Part shown: positions 52,841-60,915 of the stretch, piece by piece
Position numbering within the stretch: the first letter of the stretch is position 1
Layout: each line of letters opens with the position of its first letter
NCBI GenBank assembly: GCA_052140165.1
Contig: JBKQUM010000036.1
Location: forward strand, 1 to 64,000
Direction: 5' to 3'
Length of the DNA: 64,000 nucleotides
Source: Bog-473 sp052140165
GTDB taxonomy: Bacteria > Actinomycetota > Acidimicrobiia > Acidimicrobiales > RAAP-2
Notes under the pieces: generated by a model
What the model was told of the DNA's origin: nothing
Databases searched by the model: none
What the model saw: only the letters and a program-made list of their open reading frames with translations
Translations under genes and position numbers: made by a program

Positions 52841-53995
52841 TCAGACGGACGCGCCGTGGGCCTCGTAGGGCAGGCCGCGCGCGGCCGCCAGCTGACGGCC
52901 GGCGTTCATCTGGAAGGGGCTGATCCCCCCGGGCTCCCAGGGCCCGACCGACCCTGCCGCCACCGCCGCCTCCGACTTCGGCAGAATCCGGAACCGGGCC
53001 CGGACGTCCGCGCAGGTCCGGTCGGCCACGGCGAACCAGTCCATGCGGAGGAAGTCGATGCTGTCGGACCCCGTCTCGCAGTCGTGGCACAGGGCGCCGC
53101 GCCGCATGGCGTCGGCCAGGCGGACCGCCATGTCCGGGCTCGCCGAGAGGTGGCCGGGCGAGGCCTCGAACAGCCCGGCTCCCGTGGCGAGGTAGCCGGT
53201 CTCGAAGAGCGAGATCACCATGGCCAGGAGGGAGAAGGCGTGCATGTCGTCGTTGGCCCGGGCGATGAGGCCGAACACCTCGACCTCGGCCTCCACCGTC
53301 GTCCCGTAGTCGGCCAGCACGTGCACCCAGTCGTGCTGGGCCAGGAGCGGGGGCGCCGATCCGGGCGTGCCCGGGAAGGTGAACCCGCGCGCCTGGTACA
53401 GCTCCCACACCTTGCGGCCGAGGGTGTCGGGGGGCAGGGCCTCGAGGGCAGCCCAGCGCGCCGCCAGCGCGGGATCGGCGACGGAGAACTCCCAGGCGTC
53501 GTGCAGCACCCGTGAGGAGTGCAGCGCGGCGGAGGCCTCCTGCTCGTTCCACGTGCCCTCGTAGCCGTTGCGGGTGAAGTCGAAGGCCGCCAGGCCCAGT
53601 GAGCCCGCGGCGAACTTGCGCGCCACGTCGACCATCCCGTCCTGCACCCCCATTTCGCTCGCGTAGACGGCCACGCTGTCGGCCACGTCGTCGGGGAGCG
53701 GGTGCCGCACGAGTGCGCACAGCAGCATCGCCTGCACCATGCGCGAGCGGAACCCGAGGTCCCGGCGTTCGAGCGCCACTGCGAACTCGCGCGCGCTGAC
53801 CGCGGGGCGATCGGTCAACGTCACCGGGTGGCCCGTCATGGCCGGGAACAACGCCTCCATGAGCGCGCGCTGCACGGGGAGCAGCCCGTCGCGGGCGGCG
53901 ACGGCGGACGCGACGGCGTCCGTGATCAGCTGCGTCTCCGCCGCGTCGGGCGGGACCAGGTTGACGGTCTCGGCGCTGGGGAGCGGGACGGGCAT
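52841..53995 (-). CDS. Hypothetical helical protein (384 residues)
   Basis: I recognise no family. The protein is mostly helical with no signal peptide or membrane segment. Notable segments are a conserved-looking YGTTVEAEVEVFGLIARAND (about 245-265), HDCETGSDSIDF with one Cys, and a C-terminal PFQMNAGRQLAAARGL. The frame runs on upstream but becomes arginine/proline-rich; ATG 53995 has a GGGGG stretch about 10 bases before it. It is the second gene of a pair with the 226-residue gene (5-base gap) and is convergent with the response regulator, 3 bases away. Confidence 0.65.
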   Translation of the reverse strand: MPVPLPSAETVNLVPPDAAETQLITDAVASAVAARDGLLPVQRALMEALFPAMTGHPVTLTDRPAVSAREFAVALERRDLGFRSRMVQAMLLCALVRHPLPDDVADSVAVYASEMGVQDGMVDVARKFAAGSLGLAAFDFTRNGYEGTWNEQEASAALHSSRVLHDAWEFSVADPALAARWAALEALPPDTLGRKVWELYQARGFTFPGTPGSAPPLLAQHDWVHVLADYGTTVEAEVEVFGLIARANDDMHAFSLLAMVISLFETGYLATGAGLFEASPGHLSASPDMAVRLADAMRRGALCHDCETGSDSIDFLRMDWFAVADRTCADVRARFRILPKSEAAVAAGSVGPWEPGGISPFQMNAGRQLAAARGLPYEAHGASV

Positions 53996-54000
53996 GCGCG

Positions 54001-54681
54001 CTAGCCCCCCGCCAGCAGGGTCAGGCCCGAGCGCAGGAACGCCGCGCAGTCCGCCACGTCGCCGGCCCGGGCGCGCGGCACGAACGCGCCGAAGGGCGCA
54101 TTCCAGTAGGCGGGGTCGCCCGGCCGCTCGGGGCCCCAGGGCCCGACGTAGGCGTACGGCTCCTCGCAGAAGGCGTCGCCGCCCGAGAACCCGAGGTTGA
54201 CGCCGGCGCCGGCACCGAGGTCGAGGGCGGTGGCGGCGTCGAAGTGCTCCGGCCAGAGCTGCACCGTCGCCCGCCCCGGCGCGGCCGCGTCCGAGGTGAC
54301 GGCGTCGAGCACCCGCCATCCGAGGTCGAACCAGTGGAAGAGCCCGTCCAGCTCCGCCGCGTCGAGTCGCAGCGGGACGTCGACCGAGCCCAACGGGGGC
54401 GTCGCCGGGCCCGCGGAGAAGTCGGCACCCAGGTCGGCTCCGGCGAAACGGGCCAGCTCGGCGACCGTGGCGCCGTCGAGGGGCATGGAGCGGCACTGCG
54501 TCCCCACCTCGCGGACCAGGAACGCCCCCGCCAGGCGCAGGACCTCGGGCTCGGGCCCATACGCCGGGGTGGCCACGCCATCGGGACTGGAGCGCAGGCC
54601 GAAGTGGCCGCTCACCGCGGAGCGGCGGCGGCCCAGCACGTGCGCCGCAATGCGGTGCAGGTCGTCGCGCGTCGCGCCCAT
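54001..54681 (-). CDS. Conserved hypothetical protein (226 residues)
   Basis: The function is unknown. ATG 54681 (MGATRDDLHRIAAHVLGRRR) was chosen; upstream in-frame sequence is proline-rich. The N-terminal helix is basic. The middle reads as alternating strands and helices (LDGLFHWFDLGWRVLD), and the C-terminal part has aromatic motifs (EEPYAYVGPWGPERPGDPAY then WNAPFGAFV). I recall similar proteins in actinobacterial genomes without assigned roles. It leads the pair with the 384-residue gene and is divergent from the patatin gene across 142 bases. Confidence 0.7.
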   Translation of the reverse strand: MGATRDDLHRIAAHVLGRRRSAVSGHFGLRSSPDGVATPAYGPEPEVLRLAGAFLVREVGTQCRSMPLDGATVAELARFAGADLGADFSAGPATPPLGSVDVPLRLDAAELDGLFHWFDLGWRVLDAVTSDAAAPGRATVQLWPEHFDAATALDLGAGAGVNLGFSGGDAFCEEPYAYVGPWGPERPGDPAYWNAPFGAFVPRARAGDVADCAAFLRSGLTLLAGG

Positions 54682-54823
54682 GTCAGCTCCGCAGAGTAAC
54701 GGCGGGTGCGGCCCGACAGTGCGGCCCGACGGTGCGGCCCTCGTGGACCCGGGAAGGCCGGCGGGCCTGTCAGGCCCGTTGCGGGCAAGGCGGCACACAC
54801 GGCCCCAGCAGGAAGGCGAGGCG

Positions 54824-55906
54824 ATGAGGCGGTGGCGCCGCTGTGCACCGCCCGGCGAACGGGTAAGAAAACGGGTAAGAAGAGGGGTGGTGAAGCTGAT
54901 CCGTGGGGGACTCGGGGGCCGGAAGGCTCCGTCGATCGGCCTGGTGCTCGGTGCCGGCGGTGTCGTCGGTCAGGCCTACCAGGCCGGGGTCCTGGCCGCG
55001 CTGCAACGCGAGATCGGGTGGGACCCGCGCCGCGCGTCCATCATCGTCGGCACCTCCGCCGGCTCGGTCACCGGTGCCGCGCTGCGCGTCGGCGTGCCGG
55101 CCACCGACCTCGCGGCCTCCCTCTACGGAATGCCCACCTCGCGCCGCGGCGGCGCCATCCTGCAGCGCATCCTCCCGGCCGACGCCGGGCCCCTGCCCTC
55201 CCCGTCGGTGCGGTCGCTGCTGCGGCCGTGGAACCTGCCGTCCCCGGCGCTCCTCACCCGGGTGGCCCGCCGGCCGCTCGCCTTCCGCCCCGAGGTGGCT
55301 GCCGTCACCCTGATGCCGCGCGGCCTGGTCGACATCTCCGAACGGGCCCGCGGCCTCGACGAGCACATCGGCGACCGCTGGCCCGACGGTCTGCGGATCT
55401 GCGCGGTGCGGCGCACCGACGGCGCCCGCGTCGTCTTCGGCCGGCCCGGCGCACCACCGGCGCGGCTGGCCCCGGCGGTGCTGGCGTCGTGCGCCATCCC
55501 CGGCTACTTCCGGCCCGTCACCATTGAGGACACCGAGTACGTCGACGGTGGCGTGCACTCGGCCACCAATGCGGACGTGCTGCGGTCCGAGGGCCTGGAC
55601 CTGGTCGTCATCGTCTCGTCGATGTCCGCCGCCCAGGGCAGCGCGACCGGGGCCGACGGCCTCCTGCGCCGCACGGTGCACCGCCGGCTCGAGCGGGAGG
55701 TGGCCCGGCTCCAAGAGGCGGGGACGGCCGTGGTCAGCCTGGAGCCCGGGGCCGAGTCCCGCCGCGCCATGGGGCTGCGGGCCATGGCGGAGGACCGCAG
55801 CACGCGCGTGATCGAGGCCGCCTACGGGGAGGTCATGGACCAGATCCACGACACCCCGCTGCTGGCCTCGCTGGGCGATCCCATCGCCGCCGCCAGCGCC
55901 GGCTGA
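54824..55906 (+). CDS. Patatin-like phospholipase/esterase
   Basis: This encodes 360 residues with the patatin Ser-Asp dyad: oxyanion-hole glycines in LVLGAGGVVGQAYQAG near 45, nucleophile Ser78 in GTSAGS, and Asp241 in YVDGGVHS. The N-terminal 30 residues are strongly basic. ATG 54824 follows GGAAGG at about 9 bases; the frame is open much further upstream only because of GC richness. It should hydrolyse acyl esters of phospholipids or neutral lipids in the cytoplasm or at the membrane. The WS/DGAT gene follows 64 bases later, which fits lipid storage turnover. Confidence 0.92.
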   Translation: MRRWRRCAPPGERVRKRVRRGVVKLIRGGLGGRKAPSIGLVLGAGGVVGQAYQAGVLAALQREIGWDPRRASIIVGTSAGSVTGAALRVGVPATDLAASLYGMPTSRRGGAILQRILPADAGPLPSPSVRSLLRPWNLPSPALLTRVARRPLAFRPEVAAVTLMPRGLVDISERARGLDEHIGDRWPDGLRICAVRRTDGARVVFGRPGAPPARLAPAVLASCAIPGYFRPVTIEDTEYVDGGVHSATNADVLRSEGLDLVVIVSSMSAAQGSATGADGLLRRTVHRRLEREVARLQEAGTAVVSLEPGAESRRAMGLRAMAEDRSTRVIEAAYGEVMDQIHDTPLLASLGDPIAAASAG

Positions 55907-55970
55907 CCCCGGGGGTCCGGGACCGGCCGGTAGTAGCGTTCCGGCCGGAACTGCCCTGAAGGGAGGGTCG

Positions 55971-57380
55971 GTGAGGCCTGATCGATTGAGTCCCCTGGAC
56001 GCATCGTTCCTCCACATCGAGGACCACGTGTCCCACATGCACATCGCCTCGGTCGCCATCTTCGAGGGCCCGCCGCCACCGTACGCCGACGTCGTGGCCA
56101 TGGTCGACGCCAAGCTCGACCTCGTCCCGCGCTATCGCCAGAAGGTCAGGTTCGTCCCCTTCGAGCTGGGTCGGCCGGTGTGGGTGGACGACCCGCACTT
56201 CAACATCGAGTACCACCTGCGTCACACCGCGTTGCCCGCCCCCGGTGGCGAGAGCGAGCTGCGCAAGCTCGTCGGACGCGTGATGGCGCAGCAGCTCGAC
56301 CGTTCCAAGCCGCTCTGGGAGATCTGGGTGGTCGAGGGGCTCGAGGACGGGCGCTGGGCCATGCTGGCCAAGACCCACCACGCGCTCGTCGACGGTATCT
56401 CCGGGACGGACCTGCTCGCGGTGGTCATGGATCTGAGTCCCGACGCCCCGCGTCCCGACCACACCGAATGGGTCCCTCACCCGCTGCCGTCGGGCTTCCA
56501 GCTCGTGGTGGACGCGCTCGAGAACATCGTGCGGTCGCCCTACGAGCAGCTGCGCGCGGCGCGGGCGCAGACCCGCGTCGTCCGCCGCTTGGCCCACGCC
56601 GCACTCGAGGTGGCCGGCGGCTTCGTCGCCCTCAGCGGGCTGGTGCGCCCCACGCCGGTCTCGAGCCTCAACGGCCCGCTGGGCCCGCATCGGCGCTACG
56701 CCTGGGCCACGACGTCGGTCGACGACATCAAGCGGGTCCGCAGGGCGCTCGGGGGCACCTTCAACGACGTCGTGCTGGCCTGCATCACCAACGGGTTCCG
56801 GGAGCTCCTCCTGTCGCGCGACGAGGACGTGGACCGGGTGGTGCGCACCCTCGTGCCGGTCTCGGTCCGGCCGCGCGACGAGTCGGGCAAGGCGGTGGGG
56901 GACGGCACACTGGCCAACCGGGTCTCGGCGATGTTCGCCGAGCTCCCCGTCGACATCGAGGACCCGGTCCTGCGGCTCCACACCATCACCGAGCAGATGA
57001 AGGACCTCAAGGACTCCAAGCAGGCCGTGGCCGGGGAGGCGCTGACCTCCATGTCGGGCTTCGCCCCGCCGATGTTGCTCGCCCTCGGGATGCGCCTGGC
57101 CACCAGGGCCGGGCAGCGCAACGTGAACACCGTCACCACCAACGTGCCCGGGCCGCAGTTCCCGCTCTACGCGGCCGGGCGGCGCATGATCCGCGCCTTC
57201 CCCTACGTGCCGCTCGCCGGGCAGATCCGGCTCGGGATCGCGATCTTCTCCTACAACGGCGAGGTCAACTTCGGCATCACCGGTGACTACGACTCGACGG
57301 AGGACATCGACGTGCTGGCGGGCGGCATCGAGGACGGGATGACGCAGATGCTCAAGGTCTGCGAGCAACCGGGGGCCTGA
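55971..57380 (+). CDS. Wax ester synthase/diacylglycerol acyltransferase
   Basis: This encodes 469 residues. The catalytic motif HHALVDG is at 136-142, with both His and the Asp-Gly intact. The N-terminal RLSPLDASFLHIED and the late NTVTTNVPGPQFPLY are strong family blocks. The enzyme joins fatty acyl-CoA to diacylglycerol or fatty alcohols, making storage lipids. GTG 55971 follows GGGAGG. A preceding patatin gene and, convergently, DUF2505 and PPOX genes give a lipid-related neighbourhood. Confidence 0.95.
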   Translation: MRPDRLSPLDASFLHIEDHVSHMHIASVAIFEGPPPPYADVVAMVDAKLDLVPRYRQKVRFVPFELGRPVWVDDPHFNIEYHLRHTALPAPGGESELRKLVGRVMAQQLDRSKPLWEIWVVEGLEDGRWAMLAKTHHALVDGISGTDLLAVVMDLSPDAPRPDHTEWVPHPLPSGFQLVVDALENIVRSPYEQLRAARAQTRVVRRLAHAALEVAGGFVALSGLVRPTPVSSLNGPLGPHRRYAWATTSVDDIKRVRRALGGTFNDVVLACITNGFRELLLSRDEDVDRVVRTLVPVSVRPRDESGKAVGDGTLANRVSAMFAELPVDIEDPVLRLHTITEQMKDLKDSKQAVAGEALTSMSGFAPPMLLALGMRLATRAGQRNVNTVTTNVPGPQFPLYAAGRRMIRAFPYVPLAGQIRLGIAIFSYNGEVNFGITGDYDSTEDIDVLAGGIEDGMTQMLKVCEQPGA

Positions 57381-57383
57381 GCG

Positions 57384-57878
57384 TCACGGCGACAGGTCGG
57401 CGATGCGCGCCACCTCGTCCGTGATGTACTCGTGCAGGTCGGTCACGATGACCTTCTCGACGGAGCGGCCGACGATCGGCACCCGCACCTTCAGGTCGCC
57501 CTCGACGTGCACGACGGTGCTGCCGGGGCCGTCGTCGCCCTGCTCGAAGCGGTAGCTCCCGCTGGCGCTCAGGCGGTCCGGGTAGTGGTCGGGCAGGACC
57601 TCCCAGCTCGTGCGCGCCTCTGCCGTGCGCACCTCCGTCCGGGTGACCCAGGACAGCTTGTCGGGGTCGATCACCCTGCGCACCGCACCCGACAGCGAGC
57701 CCGTGAACGCCATGCGCACCTCAATGAGGGTCCGCTCACCCAGGTCCTCGTGGCGCACGACCTCCACCACTGCGATGTCGTCGCGGCCCGGGCGCCCCAC
57801 GTAGAACGCCGGCGTGGCGTAGGCGGCGATGGCCCGCGCCGGCGGCACGGCGACCGCCTGGCGGACCGCGATCTTCAC
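57384..57878 (-). CDS. DUF2505 family protein (SRPBCC fold)
   Basis: This encodes 164 residues matching DUF2505, an actinobacterial family of the START/SRPBCC lipid-binding fold (segments GRDDIAVVEVVRHEDLG and VHVEGDLKVRVPIVGRSVE). It probably binds a hydrophobic ligand; no catalytic residue set is known for it. The GTG at 57878 overlaps the stop of the PPOX gene, so the two are cotranscribed. It is convergent with the WS/DGAT gene, 3 bases away. Confidence 0.88.
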   Translation of the reverse strand: MKIAVRQAVAVPPARAIAAYATPAFYVGRPGRDDIAVVEVVRHEDLGERTLIEVRMAFTGSLSGAVRRVIDPDKLSWVTRTEVRTAEARTSWEVLPDHYPDRLSASGSYRFEQGDDGPGSTVVHVEGDLKVRVPIVGRSVEKVIVTDLHEYITDEVARIADLSP

Positions 57879-58375
57879 GGGGTCGCCGGGCGCGTCGGGG
57901 GCAGCCCCAGCTTGCGGTGGTCCCAGCTCACGGTGCGCTCCACGTTGAGCTTTATCGCCACCCGCTTGTGCAGCATGGTCTCGAGGAAGGGCTTGAGGTC
58001 GTCCGAGTAGGCGCCGTAGTAGCGCTCGAAGACGCTCACACCGAGGGTCCAGAGCCTGTCGGGGTCCTCGACGATCTCCGCCTTCCCGACCAGCTCCACG
58101 CCGCGCAGCTCCTCGTAGTAGTCCCCGTCCTCGAACAGCAGCGTGAGCCGGGGGTCACGGCGCAGGTTCTGGGCCTTCTGCGACTTGGCCTTGGTCTCCA
58201 CCGTGACGCACCCTTCGAGGAAGCCGTACCACATCGCCACGGCGTGGATCGACCCGTCCGGGGACATGGAGCACATCGTCATGGCACGCCGCTCGGCGAG
58301 GAACGCCTCCACCTCGGCGGCCGTCATCTGTATGGACTTGCGCTGGTTCACGCCATGACCCATGGCCTCGGTCAT
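57875..58375 (-). CDS. Pyridoxamine-5'-phosphate-oxidase-fold protein (PPOX/F420 type)
   Basis: This encodes 166 residues with the split-barrel PPOX fold: MTAAEVEAFLAERRAMTM, HAVAMWYGFLEGCVTVET, AQNLRRDPRLTLLFEDG. Actinobacterial members mostly bind F420 or FMN and act as small-molecule reductases. ATG 58375 has a strong GGGAGGT site at 6 bases. It leads a two-gene unit with DUF2505. PHO-box-like repeats lie upstream between it and the divergent regulator. Confidence 0.88.
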   Translation of the reverse strand: MTEAMGHGVNQRKSIQMTAAEVEAFLAERRAMTMCSMSPDGSIHAVAMWYGFLEGCVTVETKAKSQKAQNLRRDPRLTLLFEDGDYYEELRGVELVGKAEIVEDPDRLWTLGVSVFERYYGAYSDDLKPFLETMLHKRVAIKLNVERTVSWDHRKLGLPPTRPATP

Positions 58376-58438
58376 CGGGCACCTCCCACTCGTGTGCCAG
58401 GGAGGTTAACGCCCGGCGCACGAACGCAACGTTGAAGA

Positions 58439-58493
58439 GTTCATCTTTAGAACACCCGCAGGTTGCACCTGTTTCACGGCACGTTCACCTCCG
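58439..58493 (+). promoter_or_regulatory. PHO-box-like array of 11-base repeats
   Basis: Five units recur every 11 bases from 58439. Their first seven bases read GTTCATC, GAACACC, GGTTGCA (best match shifted by one), TTTCACG and GTTCACC, against the actinobacterial PHO-box unit GTTCACC-N4. A reverse-oriented GTGAACC follows at 58503. PhoP/RegX3-type regulators bind such arrays. It lies 64 bases upstream of the PPOX start (58375) and 312 bases upstream of the RegX3-like gene (58805). Confidence 0.55.
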
Positions 58494-58804
58494 ATCCGTA
58501 GCGTGAACCTCGATGGCGATCGCTGATCAGCACACGGATCACACCGGCCGGGTTCCCCGTTCCGAACCTGCCGCCGGCCGCCATCACGGCCAGGAGAGCC
58601 TGGCCGAGGTCATCATGCTCCGACCGGCGCGCTCACACCGCTCCGGGCTCATCGGGGCACTGATCACCGTCGCGCGGGTAGTCGCCTCCCCGCGTGCCCA
58701 GGCGACGTCGGTGCGATCAACCCCCCATCCGCCGTCGTCGCCTGACCTTCGCATCCTCACACCACCCCGGGCCCCCCACGACGCTGCCTGACACCGAGAC
58801 CGAC
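58494..58804. other. Leader between PHO-box array and regulator gene
   Basis: This 311-base stretch has no gene I can support. An ATG frame at 58513-58791 (92 codons) lacks a ribosome binding site and reads as Pro/Arg/Ser-rich sequence. If the array drives the regulator, the transcript has a long leader or a second promoter nearer 58805. Confidence 0.4.
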
Positions 58805-59551
58805 GTGGCGATCGCGAATGCACCGGCAACCACCGGCCGGGCCCCTGTCATCGGGCCGCCGCGCGACAACCGCCCCCTGGTGCTCGTCGTCGACGACGAG
58901 GAGTCGTACCGTCAGGCCCTGGCGTCGGGCCTGACGCGGGAGGGGTTCACGGTCGAGAGCGCGGGCGACGGGCACGAGGCACTGCGCCTCTTCCACCGGG
59001 TGCACCCCGATCTGGTGCTCCTCGACGTCATGCTGCCCGACCAGTCCGGGATCGAGATCTGCCAGCAGATGCGCAGCCTCAAGCCCGTCCCCATCATCAT
59101 GGTCACCGCACGCGACTCCGAGGTCGACATCGTGCTCGGCCTGGAGCTCGGGGCCAGCGACTACGTCGCCAAGCCGTTCCGCCTGCGCGAGCTGGTCGCC
59201 CGCATGCGCGCCGTGCTGCGCCGCGGCGTGGCCGTGGCCGAGCACCACGAGGAGGTCCTCACCGTGGGTCCCGTGCGCCTCGACGCCGGGCGCCGCGAGG
59301 TCACGGTCGAGGAGACCCAGGTCGACCTGTCCCGCAAGGAGTTCGACCTGCTCGCCCTGTTGATGTCGCACAGCGGCCAGGTCGTCACGCGGGACTGGTG
59401 CATCGACCGGCTGTGGTGGGACCAGGAGCTGACCGACACCCGCACCCTCGACACCCACATCAAGCGCCTCCGCCGCAAGATCGAGCCCGACCCGGCCAAC
59501 CCGCGCCATCTGGTCACGGTCCGGGGCGTGGGCTTCCGCTTCGAGCCCTGA
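58805..59551 (+). CDS. OmpR/PhoB-family response regulator, RegX3-like
   Basis: This encodes 248 residues. The receiver has the acidic pair in LVVDDEESY, phosphoacceptor Asp in LLLDVMLP, and Lys in VAKPF. The PVPIIMVTARDSEVDIVLGL block is very close to my memory of mycobacterial RegX3. The C-terminal winged helix ends TLDTHIKRLRRKIE then VRGVGFRFEP. GTG 58805 follows an N-terminal extension of about 25 residues before the receiver. No histidine kinase is adjacent, so it is an orphan, unlike senX3-regX3. The PHO-box-like array upstream fits a phosphate-type regulator. Confidence 0.92.
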   Translation: MAIANAPATTGRAPVIGPPRDNRPLVLVVDDEESYRQALASGLTREGFTVESAGDGHEALRLFHRVHPDLVLLDVMLPDQSGIEICQQMRSLKPVPIIMVTARDSEVDIVLGLELGASDYVAKPFRLRELVARMRAVLRRGVAVAEHHEEVLTVGPVRLDAGRREVTVEETQVDLSRKEFDLLALLMSHSGQVVTRDWCIDRLWWDQELTDTRTLDTHIKRLRRKIEPDPANPRHLVTVRGVGFRFEP

Positions 59552-59589
59552 TCCGGCACGACGACGCCACTTCGCTCTACATTGAGCGG

Positions 59590-60051
59590 ATGCGCACAGG
59601 CGACGTCGTCCCCGACTTCACGCTCCCCGACCAGACGGGCACGCCCCGCACCCTGAGCGGGTTCCTGGCGGAGGGGCCCGTCGTGCTCTTCTTCTACCCC
59701 GCCGCCATGACGTACGGCTGCACGAAGGAGAGCTGTCACTTCCGTGACCTCGAGGCCGAGTTCGCCGCGGTCGGCGCGCAGCGGGTCGGCATCAGCGCCG
59801 ACACGGTCGACAAGCAGAAGCAGTTCGACGAGAAGGAGTCGCTCGGCTTCCCGCTGCTGTCGGACGCCGACTTCGCGGTGGCGGACCAGCTCGGGGCGAA
59901 GCGGGGCGGCCCCAAATGGGTGCCCAACAAGCGGGTCACCTTCGTCATCGAGACCGATCGCACGCTCCTCGACGTCATCCACACCGAGGTGTCCATGGGC
60001 GCCCATGCCGACAAGGCGCTCGCCGTCCTGAAGGAGCGCCGCGCTGCCTGA
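59590..60051 (+). CDS. Peroxiredoxin (AhpE/BCP-like)
   Basis: This encodes 153 residues with a thioredoxin fold. The peroxidatic Cys lies in AMTYGCTKESCHF, a variant of the usual TPGCTxExC with Tyr for Pro, and a second Cys five residues later can resolve it, as in BCP-type enzymes. The later block VPNKRVTFVIETDRT is typical. It reduces H2O2 and organic peroxides. The start is ATG 59590. Its last codons contain AAGGAG, which serves the overlapping SDR gene. Confidence 0.92.
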   Translation: MRTGDVVPDFTLPDQTGTPRTLSGFLAEGPVVLFFYPAAMTYGCTKESCHFRDLEAEFAAVGAQRVGISADTVDKQKQFDEKESLGFPLLSDADFAVADQLGAKRGGPKWVPNKRVTFVIETDRTLLDVIHTEVSMGAHADKALAVLKERRAA

Positions 60052-60865
60052 CCCCGCCGTCGTCATCACAGGCGCCGCATCGGGGATCGGCGCCGCCACC
60101 GCAGCCCGGCTGCGCGCCGCGGGATGGCAGGTGGTTCGCATCGACCAGGCCGCGGCCGACGTGGTCGCCGACCTGTCGACGCCCGAGGGGAGGACCCGTG
60201 CCGTCGCCGAGGCGGCCGCGCGCTGCGACGGGGCGCTGTCGGGGATCGTGACCTGCGCCGGGCTGGCGGGCGAGCCGAGCCGCGCCGGCTCCCTGCTCTC
60301 CGCCGTGAACTACTTCGGCACGGTGGACGTCCTCGACGGGCTGCGCCCGCACCTGTCCCCCGGTGGCGCGGCGGTGGCGATCAGCTCGAACTCGACCACC
60401 GTGCAGCCTGGCATCCCCGCCGACCTGGTGGAGGCCTGCCTGGCCCACGACGAGGAGCTGAGTGCCCGCATCGCCGACGCCCGCGGGGCCATGGTCGCCT
60501 ACCCGGCGACCAAGCTGGCGGTGGCCCACTGGGTGCGGCGCCAGGCGACGGGCCCCGAGTGGGCCGGGGCCGGGTTCCGGCTCAACGCGATCGCGCCGGG
60601 CATGATCGACACCCCGATGATCGCCAGCATGCGGGCCGACCCGGAGGCCGGACCCCTCCTCGACATGCTCCCCATCCCCGTCGGGCGCCCCGGCCGGCCC
60701 GAGGAGATCGCCGCGCTGGTGGAGTTCCTGCTCGGTCCCGACGGCGCCTTCTTCTGCGGTTCCGTCGTCTTCTGCGACGGCGGGAGCGACGCGCTGCTGC
60801 GCACGAGGGACTGGCCCGCCGCCTGGGACATCTCCGTGCGCGACCTCGGCCAGCAGCTGTCCTGA
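60044..60865 (+). CDS. SDR resembling 3-alpha-hydroxysteroid dehydrogenase/carbonyl reductase
   Basis: This encodes 273 residues if read from CTG 60044. The Rossmann motif ITGAASGIGAATAARL lies at residues 7-22, so the gene must start before GTG 60131. A stop at 60029 leaves CTG 60044 as the only usable codon: no ATG, GTG or TTG lies between. AAGGAG at 60031-60036 is 7 bases before it. Catalytic Ser (ISSNSTT) and YPATK are present. Spacing of DLSTPEGR, CAGLAG and VNYFGT matches the 3-alpha-HSD/carbonyl reductase of Comamonas as I remember it. It overlaps the peroxiredoxin stop and is translationally coupled. Confidence 0.85.
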   Translation: MPDPAVVITGAASGIGAATAARLRAAGWQVVRIDQAAADVVADLSTPEGRTRAVAEAAARCDGALSGIVTCAGLAGEPSRAGSLLSAVNYFGTVDVLDGLRPHLSPGGAAVAISSNSTTVQPGIPADLVEACLAHDEELSARIADARGAMVAYPATKLAVAHWVRRQATGPEWAGAGFRLNAIAPGMIDTPMIASMRADPEAGPLLDMLPIPVGRPGRPEEIAALVEFLLGPDGAFFCGSVVFCDGGSDALLRTRDWPAAWDISVRDLGQQLS

Positions 60866-60915
60866 CCGCGGGCGCGCCCCACCCCGCGCGCCCGGGCCGA
60901 CCGTAGGCTGCCCGC

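Noticed and set aside
58513..58791. 92-codon frame after the PHO-box-like array
   Set aside because: No ribosome binding site and composition typical of non-coding GC-rich sequence; left as leader.
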